A stretch of DNA of 64,000 nt from Eutreptiella sp. 'Long Island Sound 2002' (lineage: Eukaryota > Euglenozoa > Euglenophyceae > Eutreptiales > Eutreptiaceae). Made by a program: the position numbers and the translations under genes. Shown piece after piece: positions 23,382-33,937 of this stretch. The DNA lies in contig OZ038388.1 of the NCBI GenBank assembly GCA_964036045.1, positions 29,533,759 through 29,597,758 of the forward strand. Reading direction: 5' to 3'. How positions within the stretch are numbered: position 1 is the stretch's first letter; every line of letters starts with the position of its first letter. The notes beneath the pieces are model-generated. The model searched no databases and was not told the origin of the DNA. It worked only from the letters and a program-made list of their open reading frames with translations.

Positions 23382-24161
23382 GTTTTTATGAGTCTTTCAG
23401 CTCTTGACGTGCCTCTCCTGCTGCTTGCTGCTGGTGTAGGGTTCCTGCTGCTTGTTTTTGATGGAGAAAATGCTTTTTTGATGAAGTACAACCAATACAG
23501 GATAACCCAAGCCAGAGATGAGCAAGTAGAAGTCAAACAGGATCAAAGCATGAAGGGCTGCAGTCAGAAAAGAGTTAGATAATAAAGATATCAACGAAAG
23601 ACTACAGCAATAGACAATCAATGCAACTTTGATCAAGGTATTTTACATGATTGAGAAACACTGATTGAAAAACTACCCCCAAAAGCTCACACTCCATATA
23701 GTGCCATCCTGAGATGTGCACTCTTTGTTTTGAGTCCCATAGGTGCTGAGGTGGCATGGCTTGTGGCGCTGAGGTCACTGCCATGTCACATGGGATATTC
23801 CTACTTAGCTAGGCTGACTGGGAATTGAACCCAGGACCTCTCAAAAAGAGGTGCCCCAGCCCCCTAGGGCACAGACCACTAGGATAGCTAAGCATTCATG
23901 AGAAAACATAGATAAATCTATAGGCTCTACCTCAGTATGTCAGTGCCTCAGTCAGTCAGGAAATGATGTATGAGTTCACATTGCTTGGGGATTAAGGGGT
24001 CCACACAACATCCTGGTTTAGTGTTTGGTTCTATAGGTCAAAATGTGTTATCACCCATTTTGGTCAGGCCAATACTAAGATTAAAATGCAGGAGAACTAA
24101 AAGCATCTCTAATACAACTAAAGTCTACTCCAAAGCAACGGAAAAGCACTTTTTCTTACTC
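23382..24161 (-). repeat. 3' LTR of G2
   Basis: 780 bp, near-identical in length and sequence to 43535-44314 and homologous in opposite orientation to 52480-53267. Begins AGTAAGAAAAAG on -. Contains the tRNA-like module at 23804-23892. The edge does not show a TG dinucleotide start, so borders are good to a few bases. Confidence 0.85.
23804..23892 (-). other. tRNA-like module in the G2 3' LTR
   Basis: Read on -, the ends CTTAGCTA and TAGCTAAG pair as an 8-bp acceptor-like stem. Inside are a D-arm-like CCTAG...CTAGG stem, an anticodon-like arm ACCTC-TTTTTGA-GAGGT whose loop would place UUU at the anticodon (Lys), and a T arm CTGGG-TTCAATT-CCCAG. Box A-like TATCCTAGTGG and box B-like GGTTCAATTCC match the RNA polymerase III internal promoter consensus. 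At 89 nt it is longer than tRNA-Lys, with extra bases after the D arm and before the 3' acceptor strand, so it is a tRNA-derived relic or SINE-like module rather than a plain tRNA gene. Confidence 0.6.
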
Positions 24162-24168
24162 CCCCCTT
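24162..24168 (-). promoter_or_regulatory. Polypurine tract of G2
   Basis: Read on -, CAAGGGGGG runs into the 3' LTR start (AGTAAG). The equivalent position outside the 5' LTR lacks it, as expected for a 3' LTR primer. Confidence 0.6.
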
Positions 24169-26434
24169 GTGCTGTGGTGGCCACCACTGTCGCATTTCAG
24201 GAAACAGGGAATTTTCTCGGCCTTTCCTTGGTTTCCACATCTACCTTAAAATACCTATAGCCTCCCTTGCACTGGAAAAGAGCGCTTTACCATGGCCAGC
24301 GCCATTTGCTGCATTTGTCGCGACAATTACCTACAGAAAACTCAGCGCTCTTGGCGCTGCAGGGGTTTCTGAGACTTGGTGGGGTTAGATTTGGGTATGC
24401 AAAGACTATATGCATATGCATCCCTCCCTCCAAGCTGCAGCGCGACACAACCCAACGCTAGACTCTCACAGGCGTTCGCTCTGAGTCTCTTGGAACCTGC
24501 TGGCGGCACCTGTCCTGGTCTTAGGGCGAGGGGGCGACGAAAAAAAATTAAAATGCCCCTTGGTGGGGTCTTGGGTTTTGGTTCAGTCTCCTGATGCTGC
24601 TTTTCGGCCTGAACAGCGGCCTACTCAGCGACGCTTCTCGAGGATATCTGTACAACAGAAGATGAGAGGATGGGGGACGAATCCACGCAAAATGAGAAGC
24701 GCAACACCAAAATCCGCCAAATGACGGCCTAGAATTTTTCTAAAGGCACGCACCTGACCAGAATCCAATTGCGCATCAGATGCACATTTTTATGAAAATA
24801 GTGGTCATCTCCTGATTTTTTAAATCCAGGAATTTCCACATTGAAAAAGGCAGCGCGCCGCAGCGAGTCCTAACAAAGCGCCAGAAAAACAAGAAATAAT
24901 AAGATTTTAAACGTATGTCACGTATAATGACGGAAATGAGGAGACACACATAAATAAGTAAACATAGGTAATCCACCCATGCTCAAAGGCAAAATCAAAA
25001 CTCAAGAATTCAAGAATTCAAAATGACTACAATAAAACAGGTATAAACATGCAGGTTTGTCCTCGTCTCGTATGCAGCATGCACATTGCTTGCCTCGTGT
25101 CTCCGTGAACGAGCCTTGTAGCAGCGCTAACAAACAATAGAGGGCTAGATTAGAAAGATTGCAGATGATTAGAGGTGAGATGGGGTGATTAGAGCATACA
25201 CACGAGTGCATAAACGCTTGCCTCCGTTGTGTCTCGCTTTCTCCTTTCCCTTGCTTCGCTCTCCAGCGGTAGGTAAGGTAAGTAAGCCCAGGAGGGGCCA
25301 CCCTCTGGTACAGTTCGTGATTGTGGTATGGATTGGTAGGAAAAAAGGGATTGACAAAGGTGCTTGAGAACCTCGTGCATGACCGTGCATGCATATGATG
25401 CATTAAAGGTCAGGCCACGCGTGGTGCGCACGGTAAAACCCTTGTTTAGGTCACCCAGGGGCTCCACCCTACATTCTTTAAGAGAACGGGTGGAGTTCCT
25501 TAAGCTTGCTTGCTTGTACTGGGGTTCAGGAACAGCGTATTACAGGGCAGTCTGAGAAGCGTATGATACGTGGAGGCTGTCTTGGTTCCTCCGTCTTGAA
25601 CCCCAGTCGTTGGCCTTTGCTTTACAGATGGAAGGTCAAGGTGAATTGGTGCAGCTGCAGTTGCCTTCGGCGACTTTTGAATTTTTTGCCAAAGCCAAAA
25701 CGGGCGCTGATCACACAATCAACAAACTGCCCCTCAGCCAGGAGTAGCAAGGGCAGTCCGACCTCTTCAACATCTACGCTGTGCACGCAACCTGAGCACT
25801 CCTTCCCTCCAAGCACTATCAGGGAAACGCGTAGTGGCATCCCTGTTAGGCCACAGTCGCTTAGTAGCGCTGTGTTCTCACGTCCCTTTCACAAGCAGGC
25901 CTCTAGGGCCTTTGAAATCCTCGTCAACAACCCCAAGTAGCGTGAGGGTGTAGGAGTGGCAAGCCAGGGTGAGGGCTTGGACTTGAGAGCCAGCTCATCC
26001 TTCGATGGCTGGTGCCACTATAGTGAGTTTGGGACCTGTAGTGTGTGTGTCACTGTCCCACCTATTTCCTGCAATTTTATCAGGGTTTCGGTCGGCAGTG
26101 GCAGTGGTTAGTCTAGGTTTGGCCATCGTAGCAAACAGGCGTTTTCATGCCTCATAGCTTTTGGCCACCCCTCGCCTGTAGTAGGCAGGTAGGTAGGAAA
26201 ACAATACCTGGACTCGCGTGCTGAGTATTCCCCAAAGGTTTCGCGCCATCACAGAAACTGGGCGCTTAGGGGCGGAGAGACCCGGGGCGTACCCCGTGGC
26301 ACCGGTAAGACATCCGCCGGGTTCAGCAAGGGTGCAGACTTGGGTATAATTAGGACGCCGTTTCTGCAGCTGGCTCCCAGGACCTCAAGAATAGCACACT
26401 CACACACACACACTTGGGAAGGTAAGGGTAGGGT
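24169..26434 (-). other. G2 3' untranslated region
   Basis: About 2.3 kb between the chromodomain stop and the 3' LTR. No domain recognised. A (CA)n-type microsatellite lies near 26396-26416. One short - frame ending at 25622 (with FVDCVISARFGFGKKF) reads like protein but is bounded by stops and matches no family I know. Confidence 0.5.
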
Positions 26435-29400
26435 TCAGTCCCTAGCTTTAGTCTTGGAGGCAAGCGTCTCAGCGAGCCTCAGCAACTCTCCAAGGTTGTT
26501 CTGGGACACGTAGTCTACCAGAACTGAGTTTAGGAGTCCGTCAGGTAGTACGAACGCAGAGAAGGGCTCCCAGGTGGCCTCTTCGACCCCAAACCCTTCC
26601 CAAAGGGTGAGCAAGCGCCAACCCTGGCGGTAGCGGTGGCGTAGTATAGACTTCACAAGAGAAAAACCCTCCTTAGCCATCTCCTCCGCGTCCATGTTGG
26701 CGAGTTCCCCTTCAACTTCCATAGGGCTGGCAGCGCCCTGTAGGTCTAGAGCGGCGATCTCCTTGTCGTTCAGCTCCCACTCCTCCCCACACAGGTCCTC
26801 AGGAACGTAGTAGCGCTTCAGATGCTCAGCAGCGCACACCAGGGTCCCCCCTAGCCGGGCAGAACACCTCACCGTGATCCGGTGTCCACCCACTGAGAAA
26901 GTCTTGTAGGGCCCGAAGTAGGAGTCATCGCTGGTAGAGCGTGGCCAGGCGGGTGGCCGACCGTGGTGCACCAACACCCAGTCCCCCTCTTGGTAGGAGG
27001 CGGGCAACCGGTGCTTGTTCTTCTTGTTCCACTGTCGCCCCCTCACTCTCTGGAGCACAGCCTTGGCCTTGTCCACTTTCGCTTGTTGCTCCTGGACCGA
27101 ATTGCCCACAGTAGAATGGGTATCCTCTGGATAGGGAGCATGTAGGAACCGCGCCGGGCGCCCTAGGAATAGCTCATGGGGCGAGTAGCCAGTCGCCGAA
27201 CTCTCTTGGGAGTTCATCATCAAGGATTTGACGGGGAGTAGTCTCACCCAGTCTCTGGTGCGCTCCGTCTTGCACCATATCCGTTGATTCTCCTTGAGGA
27301 CACGAATCTGTTGCTCACATAGGGGGTTGCTCGTATGAGAGTAGGGGATCCCTGTGGAAACTTGGACATTGAGGGATCTCAGGACCCTCTTGTACCAGCC
27401 GGTGTCAGAGCGTACTCGTACGTCCTCATCGGAGCTGATCTCTTTGGGCGCCCCATAGACACAAAACCACTCCTCGAGGAGTATCTTGATAGTCTCCTCT
27501 CCGGTAATGTGCTTGGTACACGGGAACACCGGGGTAAACCTGGTCAACCCACAGGTTACCACGAGGGCAAAATTGTAGCCCCCAAATTTCGGCATCTCCG
27601 TGTAGTCCACATGGAGCACACTGTTAGCACAGTGGGGGATGGGCAGGGTCGAGTAGAGACCCCTGTCCCTGATATCCCCGGGTTTGCAGGACCTACACGG
27701 GCACTTGTCCACGATAGGCTGGAGGGTCTTACGCAGTTGGTCGTCACTCCACGTAGTGTGGAACCACTGCATGAATAGCCTCAGGGTACGGTCAGTACCC
27801 ACATCACCACTGGACTCATGGGTCAACTTCAGTAGCGCTGGGACTCTGTCACTGGGTACCACTGTTCGGTCCTCGTGCCAGAGGTAGCTCTTGTCCCTCT
27901 TCCACTGCTCTTGGTTGACCAGGAGGGGTTGCAGGCGCTTCTCCAGGCGCTTATAGATATCTCTGAACTCCTTCAGGTACTCAGCTTGTTGGAGTCCATC
28001 TAGGTGTCGTATCATAGTCATGTTGAGGTCCAGGTGTACATCCATACGGCTGAACGCCTCGTTGGCTAGCGCTTCTGACCTGGCACCAATCAGATCGTCG
28101 AAGTTGTTGCGGCTAAGGTAGTCGGCACACTCGTTCTTGACTCCCTGGATATGGTGCACTGTCAGCCCTAGTTTGCTGAGGTAGGTCCCCCAGCGCCGTA
28201 GCTTGGCCTTCTCAGGTGGGGGGCCCTTCTGAGAAGTGCGGACCGGCTCTTGGTCGCACAACCATACCACAGGGTTACTCTGCAACAGGCGTGCCTGAGA
28301 GGATAGCACCAGCATACCCGCGAGCAATTCCTGCTCATAGGTGGAGTAGTTACCCTTGGCCTGGTTCCATTTCCATTTCCAGTGACCCAGGGGTACTAGG
28401 ACCCACTTGTCGTCAGGGTAGCTGTACTTGAGGGTACCATCTCGGTTCAGTCCATCTGTCCCCCATTGGGTAATGGCCGAGTCGAACTCCTCCTTCTCTA
28501 GTGCTTGCCATTGGAACAACGTTCCACCACCGCCCACATTGCTGGCGTTGGTCACCAGGATCAGCTCCCCTTGTGCTCTAGGCACGCCCAAGCACTTAGC
28601 GTTGGCCACCTTGTTTTTGAGCTCGTCAAACGCTTGTTGCTCTTGTGGGGCCCAGCGCCAGGTGGTACTCTTCCCAATCAAGTCCGTTAGGATGGCGCTG
28701 GTGTAGGTGATGTTCTTGATATGGCGGCGGTAGAAGTTGCAGGCCCCAATGAAACTAAGTACATCATGGAGTCCTTTCTTGTGGTCTTCATGCCGTACCT
28801 TAGCATCCATCAGGGGTTTGGCCTTCGAGGCCGCGGGGGTCCACCACCCATAGTCAACATCGAACCCCAGGTACTGCATGGTCTCCTGCATGAACTCACA
28901 CTTCTCCAGCTTGAGTCGTGTGTGGTTCTCCTGGCAGACCGCAAAGAACTCACCCAAGAGGATTAGGTGATCCTGCTGGGTATTGGTCCCTAGGCATACA
29001 TCGTCGATGTGCGCCTCCATCTGGGCCTCAAGGGATATGAGTTCTTGCACCTTGGGTCTTCCCCGTAGGATGGACGGGATCTTATTCATCAGCTCTTGGT
29101 ATAGAGCGGGTGGGTTGGCCACGCCAAAGGGCATGACCTTCCACTTGAACACCCTCCCCTGAGGGGTGATGAAGGCGAGTTGCTCCTCGGCGTTGGGCGT
29201 CAGGTCCACCTGCCAGAATCCGCTTCTTTTGTCCATCTTGGTCTTGTAGCAACAGGAGGCAATCTTCTCAAGGGTAGACTCCATGTTAGCAATGCACCCT
29301 GAGTGCTTCAACGTCTTCGTGTTCAGCTCTCCATAGTCCACAAACAGCCGTATGGCTGTGGACCCAGGTTTCGCCACCAGGAAACGGGGGCTGCAGTGTA

Positions 29401-29758
29401 GGGGGTAGTCCCCGTCCCTGTACTCCAGGACTAGGCCAGCGTCGATACACTCTTGTATCTGTCGCTCAATCTCATCGGCCTGCTCTTTAGGAGCCGGGTA
29501 GGGTCTCCTCCGGATCTTATGGCCCACGAACTCGGATTTCAGCTTGAGGTCCATCTGTACCAGCTTGTCACATGAGGCTGGGGGTGGTAGTTCCCCGAAC
29601 AGCTCCAGATAGGTCCTTATAAGCTTCCGTACCCGTGGGGCCAATAGTTTGATCTTGTCCTCCATGTCCTCGTCAGGGTGTAAGTTGCTTGCCCCCTGGA
29701 TAATAGACGCCGGGAGGTGATCCTCCACTGGCTTTCGTCCTTGGTAGTATCCTTCAAC
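26435..29758 (-). CDS. Ty3/gypsy pol: RT, RNase H, integrase, chromodomain (G2)
   Basis: About 1100 codons without interruption. RT: KEQADEIERQIQECIDAGLV, LFVDYGELNTK, KTKMDKRSGFWQVDL, KVMPFGVANPPALYQ and AHIDDVCLGTN (HIDD in place of YxDD). RNase H: ILVTNASNVGGGG, where the first catalytic Asp has become Asn, then YSTYEQELLAG, VVWLCDQEPV and NECADYLSRN. Integrase: finger with CPCRSC but the second His replaced (SSGDVG), then DDE residues in LHVDYTEM, SSDEDVRV and NPLCEQQIRVLKE. The end has a GPYKTF motif and a chromodomain-like stretch (LLTLWEGFGVEEATWEPF). The 5' end is approximate because the upstream frame is joined by a shift near 29760. The Asp-to-Asn change suggests loss of function despite the long frame. 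Confidence 0.9.
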   Translation of the reverse strand, partial: VEGYYQGRKPVEDHLPASIIQGASNLHPDEDMEDKIKLLAPRVRKLIRTYLELFGELPPPASCDKLVQMDLKLKSEFVGHKIRRRPYPAPKEQADEIERQIQECIDAGLVLEYRDGDYPLHCSPRFLVAKPGSTAIRLFVDYGELNTKTLKHSGCIANMESTLEKIASCCYKTKMDKRSGFWQVDLTPNAEEQLAFITPQGRVFKWKVMPFGVANPPALYQELMNKIPSILRGRPKVQELISLEAQMEAHIDDVCLGTNTQQDHLILLGEFFAVCQENHTRLKLEKCEFMQETMQYLGFDVDYGWWTPAASKAKPLMDAKVRHEDHKKGLHDVLSFIGACNFYRRHIKNITYTSAILTDLIGKSTTWRWAPQEQQAFDELKNKVANAKCLGVPRAQGELILVTNASNVGGGGTLFQWQALEKEEFDSAITQWGTDGLNRDGTLKYSYPDDKWVLVPLGHWKWKWNQAKGNYSTYEQELLAGMLVLSSQARLLQSNPVVWLCDQEPVRTSQKGPPPEKAKLRRWGTYLSKLGLTVHHIQGVKNECADYLSRNNFDDLIGARSEALANEAFSRMDVHLDLNMTMIRHLDGLQQAEYLKEFRDIYKRLEKRLQPLLVNQEQWKRDKSYLWHEDRTVVPSDRVPALLKLTHESSGDVGTDRTLRLFMQWFHTTWSDDQLRKTLQPIVDKCPCRSCKPGDIRDRGLYSTLPIPHCANSVLHVDYTEMPKFGGYNFALVVTCGLTRFTPVFPCTKHITGEETIKILLEEWFCVYGAPKEISSDEDVRVRSDTGWYKRVLRSLNVQVSTGIPYSHTSNPLCEQQIRVLKENQRIWCKTERTRDWVRLLPVKSLMMNSQESSATGYSPHELFLGRPARFLHAPYPEDTHSTVGNSVQEQQAKVDKAKAVLQRVRGRQWNKKNKHRLPASYQEGDWVLVHHGRPPAWPRSTSDDSYFGPYKTFSVGGHRITVRCSARLGGTLVCAAEHLKRYYVPEDLCGEEWELNDKEIAALDLQGAASPMEVEGELANMDAEEMAKEGFSLVKSILRHRYRQGWRLLTLWEGFGVEEATWEPFSAFVLPDGLLNSVLVDYVSQNNLGELLRLAETLASKTKARD

Positions 29759-31603
29759 CCTTGGTAGGCATATAGAAGGTCTCGTTCAGCCATCTCCGGC
29801 GGAAGATGGCAGCATAGGCACGCTCGAGGAGGTTAACATACACATTCCTCTGAGAGTTCATCCTCCTCTGGTGTCCTCACATGGGCACCCCACATGCTCT
29901 TCATGAGCTTGAGATCCACCTCCCTTTGCCAGGTGGTGATCTTCTGTTCGAGGTCCTCCTTCAATTGGGAGAGGTTTCCCATACACCCTTGCTTCAGTGG
30001 CCATGAGCTGCGTGTCGGCTTAGCATAGCATAGCTTTTTTGCCACCAATCTCCTCTTGGAGTCTACGTACTCCCTCAGCCTGGATCGGGGGTCCAACTCC
30101 TCGTCCAAGGGCTCTTCTCCCCTCATGGAGAGTAGGGGTTTCAGTGGGCTGACGTACTCGGCGTTCTCCACTTCCTCCACACAGGTCTGCACGAAGAAGG
30201 CGTCATGGTCAGTTTCGTCATCAGAGTGAATGGAGCTGGGTAGCTCGGATAGACCACACTCTGTGACTCCATCAGGAATAGATACATGGCAGGGAGAGTT
30301 GGAGGCATAGTTGTTAGTCAAGACGTACTTGTCTCCCCCTGGAATAGCTTGAATAGCATCTTGAGGTCGTAGTCGATCCTTCAGGTCACCCAGGGCGAGT
30401 CCATCGCTCTCGTGTTGGATAGTCTGGACCAGCATTGAGTCCAGGTCCTCCCAAGGGATAGAGGTCAGACTACCGTCCACTACGCTGAGCATACTCCCCC
30501 ATCCAGGTTTCCCGATGGGTGTCTTGCGGCCCAGAGGCACGTAGATAGCCTCATCAGGTTACTGGACAGAGGTGATAGTCAGCCTGTCCAGGAGGGTTCG
30601 CCAGTACTCATTGCTCCCATGGGCTCCCCAATCAGGGGAACACAGGACCATACGGGAACGTTCCAGGGCCACCTTGGTCAAGACCTTCCCCAGTTCACTG
30701 AACCTAGCGTTCCCGTAGGCCATCCCGAAAGAGGGCCAGTAAAGTTTGTAGCAGCAGTTTTTCCCCTTGCTGCAGTAGAGGTCCAAGACATGTTGCTTGT
30801 CACTGGCGAACAACTCCACGCTCAGGTCTTCTCTGGAGTAACACAACTCCTTCAGACCTTGGTCCATGACTTCGCCCAGTAATTGATAGTCCTCAGTTTT
30901 GGAGGCCGCCATCATGTTTGAAGGCTCCTCCTTCGATACCCTCAGGTAGCTCGAGGTGTATTCAGACTGCTCTAGTGGCACTGACTCCCTGCCATCAGCA
31001 TGGGCCACGTAGAGGAGGTAGGGGGCTTGCAGCGTTAGGGATTGTATTTGGGTGTGCTGTACGAAGAAGTCGGTACCCAGTACAAAGTCGAAGGCCTCGG
31101 TGTCCATCACATAGAACCGATGGGCTATAGTTCGGGAGCCCATAGGCACCTCCACTTCACAGTCCCTGCAGCTGTGCACCACATGTCAATCCCACATACA
31201 GATAGCCGCGGTAGGCATGGTGTTCGTCAAGCTCCCACGAGGTAAAATTTTCTTAGCCACTATCGAAATAGTGGCTCCGGTATCCAGTACCCCCAGGGTA
31301 TTCACGTACCCCAATTCGGATACGTACCCAGAACACCAAGTCCAGGGCCCCACCGGGGCGTCCCCATCCGAACTCTGCGGGACATGTGACCTCCAAACCC
31401 TTGTTCCGCAATTTGCGGGCCATCCGCATGAAGCGGGTTCTCTTCTTAGCTTGGCCATCGTCACCACCTTCATGTCCTCGCTTGGCCCCTTGCTCTTGTT
31501 GGGCCTGAGTCTGCGAGCGTGTGGTCGACCCGGAACCAGACTGCCCTCCAGAGGGCTAGGAGGTCCCCCGTGGATTAGGGTTGGGGTGGCCTCCAGACTT
31601 GTC
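29759..31603 (-). pseudogene. Ty3/gypsy protease and methylase-like domain (G2)
   Basis: The protease active site LGVLDTGATISIV lies near 31290-31250 in the frame shifted +1 from gag. An in-frame TGA at 31186 cuts the protease before VMDTEAFDFVLGTDFF. The module at 30819-30559 (VELFASDKQHVL, YGNARFSELGKVLTKV, MVLCSPDWG) is the same methylase-like domain as in G1, with NPPF degenerated to NARF. A TAA at 30559 and a shift near 29760 separate it from RT. The acidic linker 30540-29833 contains GWGSMLSVVDGSL, matching G1. Confidence 0.8.
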
Positions 31604-32629
31604 CTAGTTTTTGTTATCCTTATCTTGCTGGTGGTCAGCGCATCCTCCTCGTCCACCTTGGCTCTTGTCTTGGTCTTTCCCACAGCCTTTCGACTTGCCT
31701 TTGCCAGAGTCGTTCTGGTCCTTGCCACAGCCCTTGCCAGAGCCCTTGCCAGGATCCTCGCCCTTGAGCTTCGCCGACAGGCGTTGCTTGTGGTAGCACT
31801 CATCCTCATAGTGCTTGCGCTTCCCACAAAAGGCACAGGTGATAGTACACCTGTAATGATCCGGCCCCTTAGGCTTGCTGCCGGTGTTGGTCTCCTGCTC
31901 CTTCCCCTGGACCACGAAGCAATCGCGCTGATCGCAGTCGGGGGCGTGCTGCAGGTGACCATGCTCGTCTCTGGCGTCACACCAGAAGAGCTCCTGGACA
32001 TTGCCCATGATACGCGCTTCCTTGGGGGAAGTCCCCTGTCCAGGTCTGGGTCCCTGGTACCCTTTGTCATGGCTCCCTGAGCCTGCCCCTCTAGGACGGT
32101 AGGCATCCAGATGCTGGTCGCTCTCCTTCTCCGGCGCCAGCTCCAGGAGCAGGACAGACAAGTCCTCGTAGGTGAGGGTCCTTGCCGTCCTCTCAGCCGT
32201 GGCTCGGCCTTCATCCCACACGGAGATAGGGATCCTGGCCACGAGCCACAACAGCAGCTCGTCGCTGCCATAAGAGCCCTGGGGTCAGCCGCCCCACCCA
32301 ATGGTCCAGGTCCGCGAGCAACTCTGTGATGCGGGCCACCTTCGGGTTGTTGGGTAGCATTCCCAGGTTCTGTATCTCCGTCCTGATGGAGAGGTCTGTC
32401 TCGTGGGAGGGGTTCTTCCTCTCCAGGGCCATCAGAACCTTGGCGAAGGTGGCGGACTTTGTCACCATCTGTTTTACTTGCTTTTCCAGGTATTTTGTCT
32501 TGCAAGATTGCAACAGCAGATTGCATTGGACCCTGCCACTGGCATGGGTCTGGCCGGTCATCCTCTGGAAGCGCCCAAAATTCTCAGCACACCCGGATAG
32601 GTCCCTCCCCGTGAACTCCGGTAGGTTGA
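30709..32629. repeat. Left copy of a 1.92 kb direct duplication flanking L2
   Basis: Nearly identical to 40233-42154 at an offset of 9524-9525, differing by a handful of substitutions and one inserted base (near 40636). It ends exactly where L2 begins, and its partner begins exactly where L2 ends, the topology of a target-site duplication. Confidence 0.9.
31604..32629 (-). pseudogene. G2 gag C-terminal part (left copy of the duplication)
   Basis: The second of two copies created by the 1.92 kb duplication. Contains NLPEFTGRDLSGCAENFGRF, then after a one-base shift at about 32250 the frame WLVARIPISVWDEGRATAER and a zinc knuckle CAFCGKRKHYEDEC (CX2CX4HX4C), followed by a Lys/Gly-rich tail ending DKDNKN. 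The N-terminal half of gag is absent here because L2 adjoins at 32630. Confidence 0.8.
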
Positions 32630-33937
32630 GGTAGGTAGGTAGGTATCTTCGGGAGCTCGGGATGCCTCCTTTGACATTGCAGGAAGAAGGTCTTACCAAG
32701 GGGACGTCCTGTCCCTCCCACTGCCCTATGTCAGGTGCCTCTTGAGCCGCTCCCGCGTGTGCTTGGGAAGGCATTGTCGCGGGCACCCGGTCCATGTGTC
32801 CCAGGTGGGAGGGTGTCCCCACATGTGTCCATGGGTAGGGCCACATGCCCCCTCCTCTGGGCGGCAGCTCTGGGGGGCTGCCCAGCCGTGTGGAGTATCT
32901 CTCACCACAAGGGGTATTGCTCCCGCTTGTCTACGGTACGACCGCCTCACTCTTGTGGCTTGAGTTGCGGGGCCACTCTGCTTGGCAGGTGACCCCCTCC
33001 TGGACTGTGTACCGGCTCGCCTGTCACCCGTTGCTTCCATGGCTCCGGGTGACGTTTGCCATGGTCTCTGGTGCAGCCTGGCCGGGCTCGGACCAGTGGC
33101 CTTGGAGTACCGCTCCTGCCACTGGCCCGGTGGGTCGGCTGGGTCGCCCCAGTGCGTCCGACCCATGGGGTATTTGTTCTTTCCTGTCCCTCGGCCACCC
33201 TACGTGTATGCAGTGTCCTGGGCCGCTGGGCTCCTGTTCACCGGTGTGCCCGCGCGGTTTGCTGTGGTGCGTCTGCGGTGTCCTGGGCCAGCCGGCTCCT
33301 GTTCACCGGTGTGCTCGATCGGTGTGTTGTGTTGCATGTGCGGTCCCCTGGACCACTGGGCTCCTGTTCACCGGTGTGCGTGCTGTGTGCGATGCGCGTG
33401 TGCCTTGGGTGGTTGTGTCCCTCTTCCTCCCCCCCTAATTTTCGTTTTTTTTTCTTGTGTTTTTTTTTCCTGGAAAAAAACAAAGAAAAACAAAAAAGAG
33501 AAAAACAGGGGCGCGCGTACACTGCAGGCACAGGCACGGGCAGCTGGTGCGGCGGTGCAATAGCGTTGTGTCCTCTGGCGTGTGTCGTCGGTGCTGTGGC
33601 GGCGGTCGCGCCCCAGGGGTGCGGCTCGTGCGTCCTGATGTACACGGGCTTGGGTCAGGGTGGGTTTGGTGAGGTGTCTCTTTGCTTCTGGAGCTGGCTG
33701 GTTAGGCGGCTGTGCGGGCTGTCGGTGTGGGCTGTGGTTACGTTGTTCCCTCGGCGGGTTTGGTTAGGAGTCAAGGGTTAGCGGTTTCGGGGTGCGGCTC
33801 GGGTTTGATTTGTGCTTGAGTTCTGGCTCGGTTAGGCGGTTGCGCGAGGCCAGGCCTGTGGGTAGCGGCGTCCACGGGGTCCTGCGCCCGAGGTGAGTGC
33901 GGGGTGGTGCGTGCGGGCCGGCCGTTGGCCGGTGGCC
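32630..33937 (-). other. L2 3' tail region, no confident gene
   Basis: 1.3 kb of G/C-rich sequence holding a 65-bp tandem repeat (33214-33400), a homopolymer-rich stretch at 33440-33505 (T and A runs), and the CCTA repeat tail at 32630-32645. Frames on both strands are short, repeat-derived or compositional. Confidence 0.5.
33214..33400. repeat. Tandem repeat, about 65-bp period, three copies
   Basis: Units starting near 33214, 33279 and 33343 share GGGCTCCTGTTCACCGGTGT. Because the period is not a multiple of three, all + frames read similar Cys-rich peptides in rotation, a sign of repeat structure rather than coding. Confidence 0.75.

Noticed and set aside
25506-25940. 144-codon + frame in the G2 3' region
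   Set aside because: No domain, Ser/Pro/Arg composition, and the - strand over the same bases looks equally protein-like.
1341-31188. Possible TGA reassignment, because several pol frames continue past in-frame TGA
   Set aside because: TAA and TAG interrupt the same genes equally often, and the other lesions are frameshifts, so the elements are simply decayed.
31217-32080. 287-codon + frame with many hydrophobic residues (also at 40742-41605)
   Set aside because: It is the antisense of the Lys/Gly-rich gag tail and protease; the hydrophobic look comes from complement codons, and the copy exists only through the duplication.
33214-33435. Cys-rich secreted-protein-like + frames
   Set aside because: They are three rotations of a 65-bp tandem repeat, not an independent gene.
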